A DNA stretch of 64,000 bases from Methylobrevis albus (GCF_015904235.1 NZ_JADZLT010000056.1:124001-188000), one strand, 5' to 3'. Positions 9,427 through 18,762 are shown, counted from the first letter of the stretch. Translations and numbers: made by a program. The notes: generated from the sequence alone by a model not told the origin.

Positions 9427-11082
9427 ATGATCCTCACCTCCGACGAGCGCAGCCGGGCCTTCCTCGCCGCCGGCCTCTGGGGCACGGCGACCCTCGACGG
9501 CATCTTCGACGCCGCGGCCGCCGCCGCGCCCGACGCGCCGGCCTTCGCCGACGGCGGGCCCGAGCCGGTGCCGGGGGCGGCCGCCCGCTACGACCGCGCC
9601 GGGGCGATGGCTCGGATCGACGCGCTGGCGGGCTTCTTCGCCGGGATCGGGCTGAAGCCGGACACGGTGGTGGGCGTGCACCTGCCGCCGATGGCCGAGG
9701 CGGCGATCGTCGTGCTCGCCGCCTGGCGTGCCGGCCTTGTCGTCGCGCCGCTCGACCTCGGCTGGTCCGACGCCGAGATTTCGGCGGCGATCGATACCGC
9801 CGGCATCCGCGCCATCGTCACCGCCTCGATCGTCGACGGGCGTGACTGCGGCAGCCGGATGCGCGACGTCGCCGCCGCGCATTTCGCGATCCGCTTCGTA
9901 TTCGGCATCGGCGAAGACCTCGCCGACGGGCTGATCGACCTCGGGCTGGTGCTTTCCGACATCACCGGCGAGAGCGCGATGCCGGAGGTGGTGCGCCGCG
10001 GCAATCCGGCCGACCACATCGCCGCGCTCTCCTTGGTCCAGCGCGACGGGCGCCTGCTGGTCGTCCCGTCCAGCCACAACCACCTGATCGCCGCCGCGCG
10101 CGCCCATGCGGGTGCCGCAGGCATCGAGGCGGGCGCCGCGATCGCCACCACGCTGGCGCCGGCAGGGCTCGCCGGCCTCGCGGGCGGGCTCGCCACGGCG
10201 ATCACGGTGGCGGGACGGCTCGATTTCCACCACGTCGCGCGCCTCTCCCGCCTCGCCGCCGACTGCGCCGCCAGCCGGCCCGATCATCTGCTGCTGCCCG
10301 AGGTGCTCGCCGCCCCGCTCGGCGAGTTCGCAAGCGACACCCTGCCCGCGCTGTCGCTCGTCTCCAGCGGCGTGCAGCCGACCCGCGGCACGGTGCCGGC
10401 AGGGGTCCGCGTCGCTGATCTTTCGACGCTCGGCGGCCTGCTGCTGCTGTCGACGCCGCGGAACGGCGAGCGCGCATCGCCGTGGCCGCTGCTGCAACAG
10501 GCCGCCTCCCGCCCGGCCGGGCCGGCCGCGCCGTCCGCGGTCGAGATCCTGCTCCGGCCGCGCGTCCGGGCCGGCGACCGGCGCCAGACGGCGGTCACCG
10601 GCGACATCCTGCTGCGCGGCGCCCTGGTGCCCGACGCGCCGTGGCCGGAGCCCGCCGCCGGCGGCAGCGGCCTGGTGCTGCCGGTCAACGGCGACGGCCT
10701 GCTCCGCACCGGCCTCACCGGCGAGGCGACCGGCGACGGCACCGGGGTGCGCATCGCCGAGCCCGGGCCGGAGGCGATCGTCGTCGCCGGCCAGCGTTTC
10801 GAGGCGACCGCGCTCGACGCCCGCTTTGCGACCTTCCCCGGCATGCTCGACGCGGCTGCGTTCGGCGTCGCCGACCCGCTGCTCGGCACCCGCATCGGCC
10901 TTGCCTTCGTGCGCCGGCCGGGCGGCGACTGCTCGCCCGAGCGGATCGCGCAGTTCCTCTCCGAAACAGGCGCCGCGGCACTCGAGGCGCCGTCGCTGCT
11001 GGTCGAGGTCGACACGATCGCGCGCGGCGGTGACGGCCGGGTGCTGAGCCGCGACGTCTTCCGCGGCTCGATCGCCGCCTGA
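9427..11082 (+). CDS. AMP-binding (acyl-CoA synthetase-like) protein with degenerate active site
   Basis: The 551-residue protein shows the overall fold of ANL adenylate-forming enzymes: an N-terminal region with DTVVGVHLPPMAEAAIVVLAAWRAG, then a C-terminal subdomain beginning around IVVAGQRFEATALDARF. Key catalytic features are missing. I see no Thr/Ser/Gly-rich phosphate loop of the TSGTTGxPK type. The usual RTGD is RTGL, and the C-terminal catalytic Lys (GK) is replaced by Arg (GDGRVL). It may be a non-catalytic binding or scaffold protein, or have a changed reaction. It follows the solute-binding protein gene by 52 bases and may be cotranscribed. Confidence 0.8.
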   Translation: MILTSDERSRAFLAAGLWGTATLDGIFDAAAAAAPDAPAFADGGPEPVPGAAARYDRAGAMARIDALAGFFAGIGLKPDTVVGVHLPPMAEAAIVVLAAWRAGLVVAPLDLGWSDAEISAAIDTAGIRAIVTASIVDGRDCGSRMRDVAAAHFAIRFVFGIGEDLADGLIDLGLVLSDITGESAMPEVVRRGNPADHIAALSLVQRDGRLLVVPSSHNHLIAAARAHAGAAGIEAGAAIATTLAPAGLAGLAGGLATAITVAGRLDFHHVARLSRLAADCAASRPDHLLLPEVLAAPLGEFASDTLPALSLVSSGVQPTRGTVPAGVRVADLSTLGGLLLLSTPRNGERASPWPLLQQAASRPAGPAAPSAVEILLRPRVRAGDRRQTAVTGDILLRGALVPDAPWPEPAAGGSGLVLPVNGDGLLRTGLTGEATGDGTGVRIAEPGPEAIVVAGQRFEATALDARFATFPGMLDAAAFGVADPLLGTRIGLAFVRRPGGDCSPERIAQFLSETGAAALEAPSLLVEVDTIARGGDGRVLSRDVFRGSIAA

Positions 11083-11178
11083 GGCGACAGACGGCCCTCC
11101 CCTCAGCGCCGCCCGAACGGTGACGCGCCCCTTCCCCGACGCAGGCCGCGCGGCGCTGCGTCCAGCGCGGACGATGCC

Positions 11179-11823
11179 ATGACCGCCCCTGCCGTCACCG
11201 TCGATGTGTTCAGCGACGTCGTCTGTCCGTGGTGCTTCCTCGGCAAGCGCAACCTCGAAGCGGCGCTGCCGCTGCTCGGCGACCTCGCGGTCGAGGTGCG
11301 CTGGCGGCCGTTTCAGCTCGATCCGACGATCCCGCCCGAGGGCAAGGACCGGACGCGCTACATGCTGGACAAGTTCAAGGATCCTGCGCGGATCGAGGCG
11401 GCGCACCACCGGCTGGAAACCCTCGGTGCCGATCGCGGCATTGGCTTTGCCTTCGACCGCATCAAGATCGCGCCGAACAGCCTCGACGCGCACCGGCTGA
11501 TCCGCTGGGCCGCCGAGAGTGGCCGGCAGTCGGAGGTGGTCGAGGGGCTGTTCTCGGCGTTCTTCGAAAAGGGACACGACCTGTCGCTGCCCGAGACGCT
11601 GGTCGCCGTCGCCACCGACGCCGGGCTCGATCCCGATGCCGTCGCCGCCGATCTCGCCAGCGACCGCGACGTCGAAGCGGTGCTGGCCGAGATCGCCTAT
11701 GCGGGCCGGCTCGGCATCACCGGAGTGCCCTGCTACGTGCTCGCCGGCCGCTATGCGGTCTCCGGCGCGCAGCCGCCCGAGGTGCTGGCCGACGCGATCC
11801 GGCAGGCGGCGCAGCCCGCCTGA
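11179..11823 (+). CDS. DsbA-family oxidoreductase (FrnE-like)
   Basis: The 214-residue thioredoxin-fold protein has a CPWC redox motif at residues 16-19 (SDVVCPWCFLGKRN) and the cis-Pro region ITGVPCYVL near residue 185. There is no signal peptide, so it is cytoplasmic, like FrnE/HCCA-isomerase-like members of the DsbA superfamily. These are oxidoreductases or isomerases, and the substrate is unknown. The ATG at 11179 starts directly before the first beta strand (AVTVDVFSD). Confidence 0.93.
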   Translation: MTAPAVTVDVFSDVVCPWCFLGKRNLEAALPLLGDLAVEVRWRPFQLDPTIPPEGKDRTRYMLDKFKDPARIEAAHHRLETLGADRGIGFAFDRIKIAPNSLDAHRLIRWAAESGRQSEVVEGLFSAFFEKGHDLSLPETLVAVATDAGLDPDAVAADLASDRDVEAVLAEIAYAGRLGITGVPCYVLAGRYAVSGAQPPEVLADAIRQAAQPA

Positions 11824-11912
11824 GGATCTCCGGGGCGTCCACGACGGGCGACGCGCTGCGCATTTCTCCGGCGATGCGGGTATGGTCGCGGGAAGCCAGC
11901 GGGAGATCCGAC

Positions 11913-12602
11913 GTGCGCCTGATCGACTTCAGTTCCTGGGAAAGCGTGCTGACCACCGTGCTCGGCCTCGCCCTGTTCGCGTTGATCGGTGTCGGCATTC
12001 GCGTCCTGATGTTGCTGACGATCCAGCAGCGGCAACAGCGGATGAACCGGCAGATCAACGAGCGCCTGAAGACGCTGATCGCCGCCTACCGGACGCTGGG
12101 CGGCTCGTTCACCGGACAGCTCACCGTCAATCCGCTGCATCTTCGCGACCAGCGTGGCGCGCTCGAGGACGGGCAGCCGGCGCCGTCCGATGCGCCCGGT
12201 GGCACGACGTCGGACCGGCCGCGCCGGATTCGCGACGCCGTCGAAGCGGCGTTGTCCGATATCCTGCTGCTCGGCACCGAGGAGCATGTGCGCCTTGCCG
12301 GGCAAGCCGCGGGCGACATGGCGGCAGGACGGCCGATCCACACGGCGGAACTCGTGATTTCGCTGCGCAACTACATCCGCAAGGCGCTCGATCTCGACCC
12401 CATCCCCGAAAGCGTGACGATCCCGCTGCAGGGCCCGACGCGGCCGCAGGCGAGCGGGAGCCGCGGTGGCCGGGGCGACGGGAATCGCGACGGCGGCGGC
12501 GGACGCGCCGGAGGTGGGGCTGGCGGAGCCGGCGGCGGTGGTCTCGGACCCGGGATGGGCATGGGCGCCGGCGGCGCGGACGGCCCTGCGACCGGCAGCT
12601 AG
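11913..12602 (+). CDS. hypothetical membrane protein with Gly-rich tail
   Basis: I do not recognise a named family. About 229 residues: one N-terminal membrane segment (TTVLGLALFALIGVGIRVLMLLTI), then a cytoplasmic basic helix (QQRQQRMNRQINERLKTLIAAY), a middle region containing RDAVEAALSDILLLGTEEHVRLAG, and a low-complexity C-terminal tail very rich in Gly. The helical part suggests a membrane-anchored scaffold. I favour the GTG at 11913, preceded by GGGAG with 8-base spacing. An upstream in-frame ATG lies at 11874. It is a single gene between the DsbA-like gene and the micropeptide gene. Confidence 0.7.
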   Translation: MRLIDFSSWESVLTTVLGLALFALIGVGIRVLMLLTIQQRQQRMNRQINERLKTLIAAYRTLGGSFTGQLTVNPLHLRDQRGALEDGQPAPSDAPGGTTSDRPRRIRDAVEAALSDILLLGTEEHVRLAGQAAGDMAAGRPIHTAELVISLRNYIRKALDLDPIPESVTIPLQGPTRPQASGSRGGRGDGNRDGGGGRAGGGAGGAGGGGLGPGMGMGAGGADGPATGS

Positions 12603-12627
12603 GACCGGACGCCCGCCGGGGCCGTCA

Positions 12628-12641
12628 TTGACCCGGATCAA
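12628..12641 (+). promoter_or_regulatory. FNR/FixK-type binding site (anaerobox)
   Basis: TTGACCCGGATCAA is a perfect match to the Rhizobiales FixK/FnrN consensus TTGA(C/T)-N4-(G/A)TCAA. It stands 56 bases before the ATG of the downstream micropeptide gene. If it is a class II activator site centred at -41.5, transcription would start near 12676, just before the ribosome binding site. Known from the CRP/FNR family; activity here is inferred. Confidence 0.65.
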
Positions 12642-12697
12642 AGACGCCGCGGCAGGGATCGGCAGGATGGGCGAGCCAACTCAAGGAGGGCCCTGCC

Positions 12698-12805
12698 ATG
12701 CCGATGGAAACCATGATCTTCGTCGCCGGTGTTCTTGCCACCTTCGCACTGTTCGCCGCCGGTCTCGGCTATGCGAGCGTCGTCGCGAACAGCGCAAAGC
12801 GCTGA
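12698..12805 (+). CDS. 35-residue single-span membrane micropeptide
   Basis: The reading frame runs from ATG 12698 to TGA 12805. The peptide begins MPMETMIFVAG, has one hydrophobic span of about 20 residues, and ends in a short polar, basic tail (NSAKR). A near-perfect Shine-Dalgarno sequence (AAGGAGG, 12683-12689) stands 8 bases upstream, and an FNR/FixK-type site lies upstream of that. These signals make it a likely expressed gene despite its size. By size and topology it is reminiscent of small accessory subunits of respiratory oxidases (CydX/CcoQ-like), but there is no sequence proof. Stand-alone function is unknown. Confidence 0.7.
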   Translation: MPMETMIFVAGVLATFALFAAGLGYASVVANSAKR

Positions 12806-12839
12806 CGCCGGCGAGACGTGGCTGACGACGCGCCGGATC

Positions 12840-12865
12840 GCCTTCTCCCCGGTGCGGGAGAAGGC
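12840..12865. terminator. possible hairpin terminator between micropeptide gene and mfd
   Basis: The perfect 10-base stem GCCTTCTCCC/GGGAGAAGGC encloses a 6-base loop between two converging genes. There is no T tract, and the stem resembles the hairpin core of the intergenic repeat at 54236-54352, so it may be a repeat remnant instead. Confidence 0.45.
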
Positions 12866-12881
12866 CCTGCCCCGCCCCGGC

Positions 12882-15800
12882 TCAGGCCGCCTTCGGCTTC
12901 ACCTCGTCGACCATCCGCACCAAGCGGACAAGTACCGCGGCGGTGCCCTTGAGGCGCTGGTCGGGGTCGGGCCAGTCGCGCGACAGCACGATCTTGTGGT
13001 CGGGGCGGATCTTCGCCAGCACGCCCTGCTCGCCGATGTAGCGCACCAGCGCCGCCGGGTTCTCGAACTGGCCGCCGCGGAAGGCGATGACGATGCCCTT
13101 CGGGCCGGTGTCGACCTTCTCGACATTGGCGCGCCGGCACAGCGCCTTGATCAGCACGATCTTCAGGAGATGCTCGACCTCGGTCGGCAACGGGCCGAAG
13201 CGGTCGATCAGCTCGGCGCCGAAGGCGTCGATGTCGGCCGTCTCGGTGAGGTCGGCGAGGCGGCGGTAGAGGTCGAGGCGGAGCTGCAGGTCCGGGACGT
13301 AGCTGTCCGGGATCATCACCGGCGTGCCGACCGAGATCGTCGGCGACCACTGGTCGTCGGTCAGGCTGTCGTCGCCGGTCTTCAGCGAGGCGACGGCCTC
13401 CTCCAGCATCTGCTGGTAGAGCTCGTAGCCGACTTCCTTGATATGGCCGGACTGCTCCTCGCCGACGAGATTGCCGGCGCCGCGCAGGTCGAGGTCGTGG
13501 CTGGCGAGCTGGAAGCCCGCGCCGAGCGTATCGAGCGACTGCAGCACGCGCAGCCGCCGCTCCGCCGTCGCGGTCAGCTTGCGCTCGGCCGGCACGGTGA
13601 ACAGCGCGTAGGCGCGGGTCTTCGAGCGGCCGACGCGGCCCTTCAGCTGATAGAGCTGCGCGAGGCCGAACATGTCGGCGCGGTGGATGATCAGCGTGTT
13701 GGCGGTCGGGATGTCGAGGCCGGATTCGACGATCGTCGTCGAGAGCAGCACGTCGAAGCGGCCTTCATAGAAGGCGTTCATGATGTCTTCGAGCTCGGTC
13801 GGCGCCATCTGGCCGTGCGCGACGGCGACGCGCACCTCCGGCACGGTGCGCTCGAGGAACTCCCGCTGGGCGGCGAGGTCGGAGACGCGCGGGCAGACGT
13901 AGAACGCCTGGCCACCGCGGTAGCGCTCGCGCAACAGCGCCTCTCGGATCACCAGGGGATCGAACGGCGAGACGAAGGTGCGCACCGCGAGGCGGTCGAC
14001 CGGCGGCGTCGCGATCAGCGACAGCTCGCGCACCCCGGTGAGTGCCAGTTGCAGGGTGCGCGGGATCGGCGTCGCCGACAGCGTCAGCACGTGCACGTCG
14101 GACTTCAGCTCCTTCAGCCGCTCCTTGTGCTTCACGCCGAAGTGCTGCTCCTCGTCGATGATCAGCAGGCCGAGGTCGCGGAAGCCGATGCTTTTGGCCA
14201 GCAGCGCATGGGTGCCGACGACGATGTCGACGGTGCCGTCCTTCAGGCCCTCGCGGGTGCGGGCGAGGTCCTTGGCGGGCACGAGGCGCGAGGCCTGCTC
14301 GACGCGGACGGGCAGGCCGCGGAAGCGCTCGGAGAAGGTCTTGAAGTGCTGGCGTGACAACAGCGTCGTCGGCACCACGACCGCGACCTGCTTGCCCGAC
14401 AGCGCCGCGACGAAGGCGGCGCGCAGCGCCACCTCGGTCTTGCCGAAGCCGACGTCGCCGCAGACGAGGCGGTCCATCGGCCGGCCCGACTGCAGGTCCT
14501 CGATGATCGCCTCGATGGCGTTCAGCTGGTCCTCGGTCTCGTCGTAGGGGAAGCGGGCGGCGAACTCGTCGTAGATGCCCTCGGTCGGCGACAGCACCGG
14601 CGCGGTCTTCAGCAGGCGTGCGGCGGCGGTCTTGATCAGCTCGCCCGCGATCTCGCGGATCCGCTTCTTCATCTTCGCCTTGCGCGCCTGCCAGGCGCCG
14701 CCGCCGAGGCGGTCGAGCGGGACCTCCTGCTCTTCCGAGCCGAAGCGGGTCAGGAGGTCGATGTTCTCGACCGGCAGGTAGAGCTTGGCTCCCTCGGCGT
14801 AGAGGATCTCGAGGCAGTCGTGCGGTGCGCCGGCGGCCTCGATGGTGCGCAGGCCGAGGAAGCGGCCGATGCCGTGGTCGACGTGGACGACGAGGTCGCC
14901 TTCCGAGAGGCTCGCGACCTCGGTCAGCGCGTTCTTCGCCTTCTTGCGCCGGGCGCCGCGCACGAGGCGGTCGCCGAGCACGTCCTGCTCGCCGACGATC
15001 ACCACCTGGTCGGTCTCGAAGCCCGATTCGATGCCGAGCACGGCGAGGCCGAGGACGTGGGTCGGCAGCGCCAGCGCCGCGTCCAGCGTCGCGACCGGAT
15101 CGGCCTTCTGCACGCCGTGGTCGGCGATCACCTGCGCGAGGCGCTCGCGCGAGCCCTCGGACCAGCAGGCGAGCACGATGCGCTTGCCGCGGTCGCGCAC
15201 CTCGCGGAAATGCTTCACCAGCGCGTCGAAGACGTTGACGTCGCCGGTGGCGCGCTCGGCGGCAAAGCTGCGGCCCTGCTTGCCGCCGAAGTCGAGGATC
15301 ATCGTGCCGGTGTCGGGCACCTGGAACGGCGTCAGCCGCGCCACTTCGCGCGCCGCGAACACCGCCTTGATCTCGTCGGGGCCGAGATAGAGCCCGGCCG
15401 GGTCGACGGGCTTGTAGGGCGCAGCCCCGGTCTGGCCGGATCTCAGCGCCTCGGCGCGCGCCTCGTAGTGATCGCGCACCGTGGTCAGCCGCTCGCCCAT
15501 CGCCTCTTCGGCGAGCGGATCGAGCACGTATGGCGCGCCGGCGGTGTAATGGAACAGCGTTTCCAGCCCGTCGTGGAACAGCGGCAGCCAGTGCTCGACG
15601 CCGGCATAGCGCCGGCCCTCGCTCACCGCCTCGTAGAGCGGATCGTCGCGCGTCGCGCCGCCGAAACGGGTGATGTAGGCCTGGCGGAAATGCTTGATCG
15701 ACGCCGGCGTCAGCGTCACCTCGCTCATCGGCACGAGGTCGACGCGGCGGAGCTGGCCGATGGTGCGCTGGCTCTCGGGATCGAAGCTGCGGATCGATTC

Positions 15801-16376
15801 CAGCGTGTCGCCGAAGAAGTCGAGGCGCAGCGGGGCGTCGGTGCCGGGGGCGAACAGGTCGACGATGCCGCCGCGCACGGCGTATTCGCCGGTGTCGCGT
15901 ACGGTGGAGACGCGGGCAAAACCGTTGTCCTCGAGCCAGCCGGTCAGCCGGCCCATGTCGACGCGGTTGCCCGGCGCGGCGCTGAGCCCTTGCGCGGCGG
16001 CGATGGACCGGGGCACGACGCGCTGCACGAGGGCGTTCGAGGTCGTCAGCAACACGAAGGGCTTTTCGCCCTCCTGCATCGCGGCGAGGCGCGACAGGGT
16101 CGTCATGCGCCGCGCGACGAGGGCCGGGGTCGGCGAGACGCGGTCGTAGGGCAGACAGTCCCAGGCCGGAAACTCGACCACCTCCATGCCGGGGGCGGCG
16201 AAGGCGAGCACGCGGGCCGTCTGCGCCAGCCGCTCGCCGTCGCGCGCGACGAAGACGGCGCGCAGGCCGCCGCCGCTGCCGAGCAGCCGCGCCAGCGCCA
16301 TCGCCTCGGCGCCGTCCGGCACGTTGGCGACGATCAGGCTGCGGAACTCCTCGAAGAGGTCTCGGGCGTCGGACAA
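12882..16376 (-). CDS. mfd: transcription-repair coupling factor
   Basis: Mfd is an ATP-driven translocase that removes RNA polymerase stalled at DNA lesions and recruits UvrA. The 1164-residue protein is full length. Domains in order: UvrB-homology region; CarD-like RNA-polymerase-interacting domain with GDLVVHVDHGIGRFLGL near residue 490; helicase core with Walker A (CGDVGFGKTE), Walker B (LLIIDEEQHFGVKHKE), and the TRG region containing RGAGNLVGEEQSGHIKEVGYELY; and a C-terminal UvrA-binding-type domain (DLQLRLDLYRRLADL). The start appears to be TTG 16376-16374 with GGAAGAG upstream. It lies 39 bases downstream of sdhE on the same strand and is probably cotranscribed with it. Confidence 0.97.
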   Translation of the reverse strand: MSDARDLFEEFRSLIVANVPDGAEAMALARLLGSGGGLRAVFVARDGERLAQTARVLAFAAPGMEVVEFPAWDCLPYDRVSPTPALVARRMTTLSRLAAMQEGEKPFVLLTTSNALVQRVVPRSIAAAQGLSAAPGNRVDMGRLTGWLEDNGFARVSTVRDTGEYAVRGGIVDLFAPGTDAPLRLDFFGDTLESIRSFDPESQRTIGQLRRVDLVPMSEVTLTPASIKHFRQAYITRFGGATRDDPLYEAVSEGRRYAGVEHWLPLFHDGLETLFHYTAGAPYVLDPLAEEAMGERLTTVRDHYEARAEALRSGQTGAAPYKPVDPAGLYLGPDEIKAVFAAREVARLTPFQVPDTGTMILDFGGKQGRSFAAERATGDVNVFDALVKHFREVRDRGKRIVLACWSEGSRERLAQVIADHGVQKADPVATLDAALALPTHVLGLAVLGIESGFETDQVVIVGEQDVLGDRLVRGARRKKAKNALTEVASLSEGDLVVHVDHGIGRFLGLRTIEAAGAPHDCLEILYAEGAKLYLPVENIDLLTRFGSEEQEVPLDRLGGGAWQARKAKMKKRIREIAGELIKTAAARLLKTAPVLSPTEGIYDEFAARFPYDETEDQLNAIEAIIEDLQSGRPMDRLVCGDVGFGKTEVALRAAFVAALSGKQVAVVVPTTLLSRQHFKTFSERFRGLPVRVEQASRLVPAKDLARTREGLKDGTVDIVVGTHALLAKSIGFRDLGLLIIDEEQHFGVKHKERLKELKSDVHVLTLSATPIPRTLQLALTGVRELSLIATPPVDRLAVRTFVSPFDPLVIREALLRERYRGGQAFYVCPRVSDLAAQREFLERTVPEVRVAVAHGQMAPTELEDIMNAFYEGRFDVLLSTTIVESGLDIPTANTLIIHRADMFGLAQLYQLKGRVGRSKTRAYALFTVPAERKLTATAERRLRVLQSLDTLGAGFQLASHDLDLRGAGNLVGEEQSGHIKEVGYELYQQMLEEAVASLKTGDDSLTDDQWSPTISVGTPVMIPDSYVPDLQLRLDLYRRLADLTETADIDAFGAELIDRFGPLPTEVEHLLKIVLIKALCRRANVEKVDTGPKGIVIAFRGGQFENPAALVRYIGEQGVLAKIRPDHKIVLSRDWPDPDQRLKGTAAVLVRLVRMVDEVKPKAA

Positions 16377-16415
16377 GCGGGTTCTCTTCCGTACCGGTCA
16401 GGGCGCAGCGCGCCG

Positions 16416-16712
16416 TCAGCCGTTGTTCAGCGGGTTCTCGACGTGGAAGCGGCGCAGCGCCGCCAGCATCGGCCCGTCGTGCTCGGGCGGCACCGGCTTG
16501 GTGCCGATGAACCAGGCGTGCAGGTCGGCGTCCTGGGCTTCCATCAGGTGTTCGAGGGCGTCGATCTCGGCGTCGTCGAACGTGCCGAGCTTGGCGTCGG
16601 CGAAGCGGCCGAGCACCAGGTCCATCTCGCGCATGCCGCGATGCCAGGCGCGGAACAGCAGCCGTCGCCGCCGCGGCGGCAGGTCGGCCGATGAAAGTGT
16701 CGATCCCGTCAT
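16416..16712 (-). CDS. sdhE: FAD assembly factor SdhE (succinate dehydrogenase assembly factor 2)
   Basis: A small helical protein of about 98 residues. It contains the invariant RGMRE motif (AWHRGMREMDLVLGRF) required for covalent flavinylation of SdhA. Downstream are the conserved acidic helix DDAEIDALEHLMEAQDADLHAW and a terminal PLNNG. ATG 16712 (MTGSTLSSADL) gives the usual length. A GTG at 16745 could extend it by 11 residues. The pairing with mfd is widely conserved in alphaproteobacteria. Confidence 0.92.
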   Translation of the reverse strand: MTGSTLSSADLPPRRRRLLFRAWHRGMREMDLVLGRFADAKLGTFDDAEIDALEHLMEAQDADLHAWFIGTKPVPPEHDGPMLAALRRFHVENPLNNG

Positions 16713-16944
16713 CACTACCTCGTCGCCGGCCGTATCAGGGGTCACACCGGCCCCTGCGATCCGACCGCGCTTTCTAGATCAAGAGTGCCTCGCCTGTACA
16801 TGGGGCGCGCGGCCAGCCGGTTCGCGGGCCGGCGGGAAGAAATGGCTTTTCCAGCACTTCTACTCAAATGCGATGCAATCCCGAAAGCGCCCGGCAAGTG
16901 CGTCCGCGCTAGTCTCAGGCGGGCTGGGGACAAAGGAAGATCAT

Positions 16945-18732
16945 TTGACTCGGGCCGTATCGTTCCTCGTCACGTCGGCGGCTGGGGGGCTTCTGTTCAC
17001 GCTCTTCGGCTGGTTCGGCATCGTGCTGAGCCGCGAGGTCGGCGTCGTCGCCGTGCTCTGGCCGGCGAACGGCGTGCTGATCGTGATGGTCGCGATGCTC
17101 GGGGCGCGCTCGCTGCTGCCCGCCGTGACCGGGCAGTTTCTCGCCAACATCCTGATGCAGTTCGCTTATGGCGACGCGCCGACCATCGCGTTCGGGCTCG
17201 CGGCCGCCAACGCGGCGGAGACGGCGACCGCGGCGTTCGTTCTGCTGCGCTGGCGTGAGTGGACACCCCCCATCGCCACTCCGGCCCAGCTCGGCATCGT
17301 GCTGGTGGCGGTCACTGCCGGAGCCGCGATCGGGGCGCTGATCGGCGGCCCCGTGCTGGCGACGGCCTTCGGCATGGAGTTGTACACCGGCGTCGCGACC
17401 TGGTTCGCCACCGATATCATCAGTGCCCTAATGGTCGTTCCTGCTCTCCTCGCCATCGACGGCCGCAAGGTAACGGCGTTCCTCGCGGCGCCCCGGTGGG
17501 CCATCGATCGCAAGTTCGCCGTCGATCTCGGCATCGGCGGTGCGCTGCTGCTGCTCGCCTACCTCAACATGGACGCGCCGATCACGCCGGTGGTCGAGAC
17601 CTTTGCGCTGCCGCTGCTGTGGATGTCGCTCCGGGTCGGGCTGCTCGGCACCACGGCGATGGCGTCGATCGTCGGCCTGCTGGTGACGATGCGCATGAAC
17701 GCCGGCGGCGTCGAACTGGTGCCGGGGCTCTCCGCCGGAACCGGCGTGCAGCAGGCGCAGATGGTGCTGGTGCTGATCACGCTGCCGTCGCTGTTCGCCG
17801 CGGCGGCGGTCGAGAACGCCAGCCGGCTCTATCATCGTCTCGCGGCGAAGGAACGCCAGCTCGCCCTCGCGCTCGACGGCGCCAACGAGGGGCTGTGGGA
17901 CTGGAACCTCGACACCGACGAGGTCTTCTTCAGCGACCGGTTTCATTCGATCGTCGGCTACGCCCCCGGCGAGCTGCCGGGGCACGTCTCGACCTGGCAC
18001 CGGCTGAGCCTGCCGGAGGACAAGGAGAAGATAAAGCTCGTCATGGCCGAGCACTTCGGCGGGCGCCTGCCGACCTACCAGGCCGAGCAGCGGCTGCGGC
18101 ACAAGGACGGGCGCTGGATCTGGGTGCTCGACCGCGGCAAGGTCGTCGACTGGGATGCTTCGGGCCGGCCGCTGCGGATGGTCGGCACCCTGTCCGACAT
18201 CTCCTATCGCAAGTCGCTCGAGGCCGAGCTGACCGAACGCGCCAACGTCGACGCGCTCACCGGCGTCTTCAACCGCGCCTATCTCGAACGGGCCGTGGCC
18301 GAGCGCTTCGAGCGCGGGCTGGTGCCGTTCCACATGCTGCTGATCGACCTCGACAATTTCAAACCCGTCAACGACACCTTCGGCCATGCGACCGGCGACG
18401 GCGTGCTCGTCACCGCCGCGCGGCGCCTGCGCGACATGGTGCGCGGCAACGACGTCGTCGCCCGGCTCGGCGGCGACGAGTTCGCGGTGCTCTTGGAGCC
18501 CGACGCGCAGGTCTCGCCGATGACGGTCGCCTCCCGCGTCATCCAGCGGCTCAGCCAGCCGATCGCGCTCGAGGACGAGGAACTGCGCCTCGGCGCCAGC
18601 ATCGGCATCGCCTCGGCGCCGGCCGACGGATCGTCGTTCACGGCGATCTACCGGGCGGCCGACGCGCGGCTCTACGACATCAAGCGGGCGACCGCAGAGC
18701 GGAAGTCGCCGGAACGCTCCGGCACACGCTGA
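16945..18732 (+). CDS. MASE1-PAS-GGDEF diguanylate cyclase
   Basis: The protein makes cyclic di-GMP. An N-terminal MASE1-type membrane region of about 285 residues contains eight or so membrane helices (ALWPANGVLIV, GQFLANI and similar motifs). It is followed by a PAS domain (LALDGANEGLWDWNLDTDEVFFS) with a PAC segment, and then the cyclase domain (DALTGVFNRAYLERA) with an intact GGDEF signature. An RxxD product-inhibition site (RGND) lies five residues before it. There is no EAL domain. A TTG at 16945 with AAAGGAAG eight bases upstream is the best-supported start. An ATG at 16873 is in frame. It diverges from sdhE-mfd. The ligand of MASE1 is unknown. Confidence 0.93.
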   Translation: MTRAVSFLVTSAAGGLLFTLFGWFGIVLSREVGVVAVLWPANGVLIVMVAMLGARSLLPAVTGQFLANILMQFAYGDAPTIAFGLAAANAAETATAAFVLLRWREWTPPIATPAQLGIVLVAVTAGAAIGALIGGPVLATAFGMELYTGVATWFATDIISALMVVPALLAIDGRKVTAFLAAPRWAIDRKFAVDLGIGGALLLLAYLNMDAPITPVVETFALPLLWMSLRVGLLGTTAMASIVGLLVTMRMNAGGVELVPGLSAGTGVQQAQMVLVLITLPSLFAAAAVENASRLYHRLAAKERQLALALDGANEGLWDWNLDTDEVFFSDRFHSIVGYAPGELPGHVSTWHRLSLPEDKEKIKLVMAEHFGGRLPTYQAEQRLRHKDGRWIWVLDRGKVVDWDASGRPLRMVGTLSDISYRKSLEAELTERANVDALTGVFNRAYLERAVAERFERGLVPFHMLLIDLDNFKPVNDTFGHATGDGVLVTAARRLRDMVRGNDVVARLGGDEFAVLLEPDAQVSPMTVASRVIQRLSQPIALEDEELRLGASIGIASAPADGSSFTAIYRAADARLYDIKRATAERKSPERSGTR

Positions 18733-18762
18733 CCAGCCCCCTTGCCGGCCCCGGCTGCCGTC

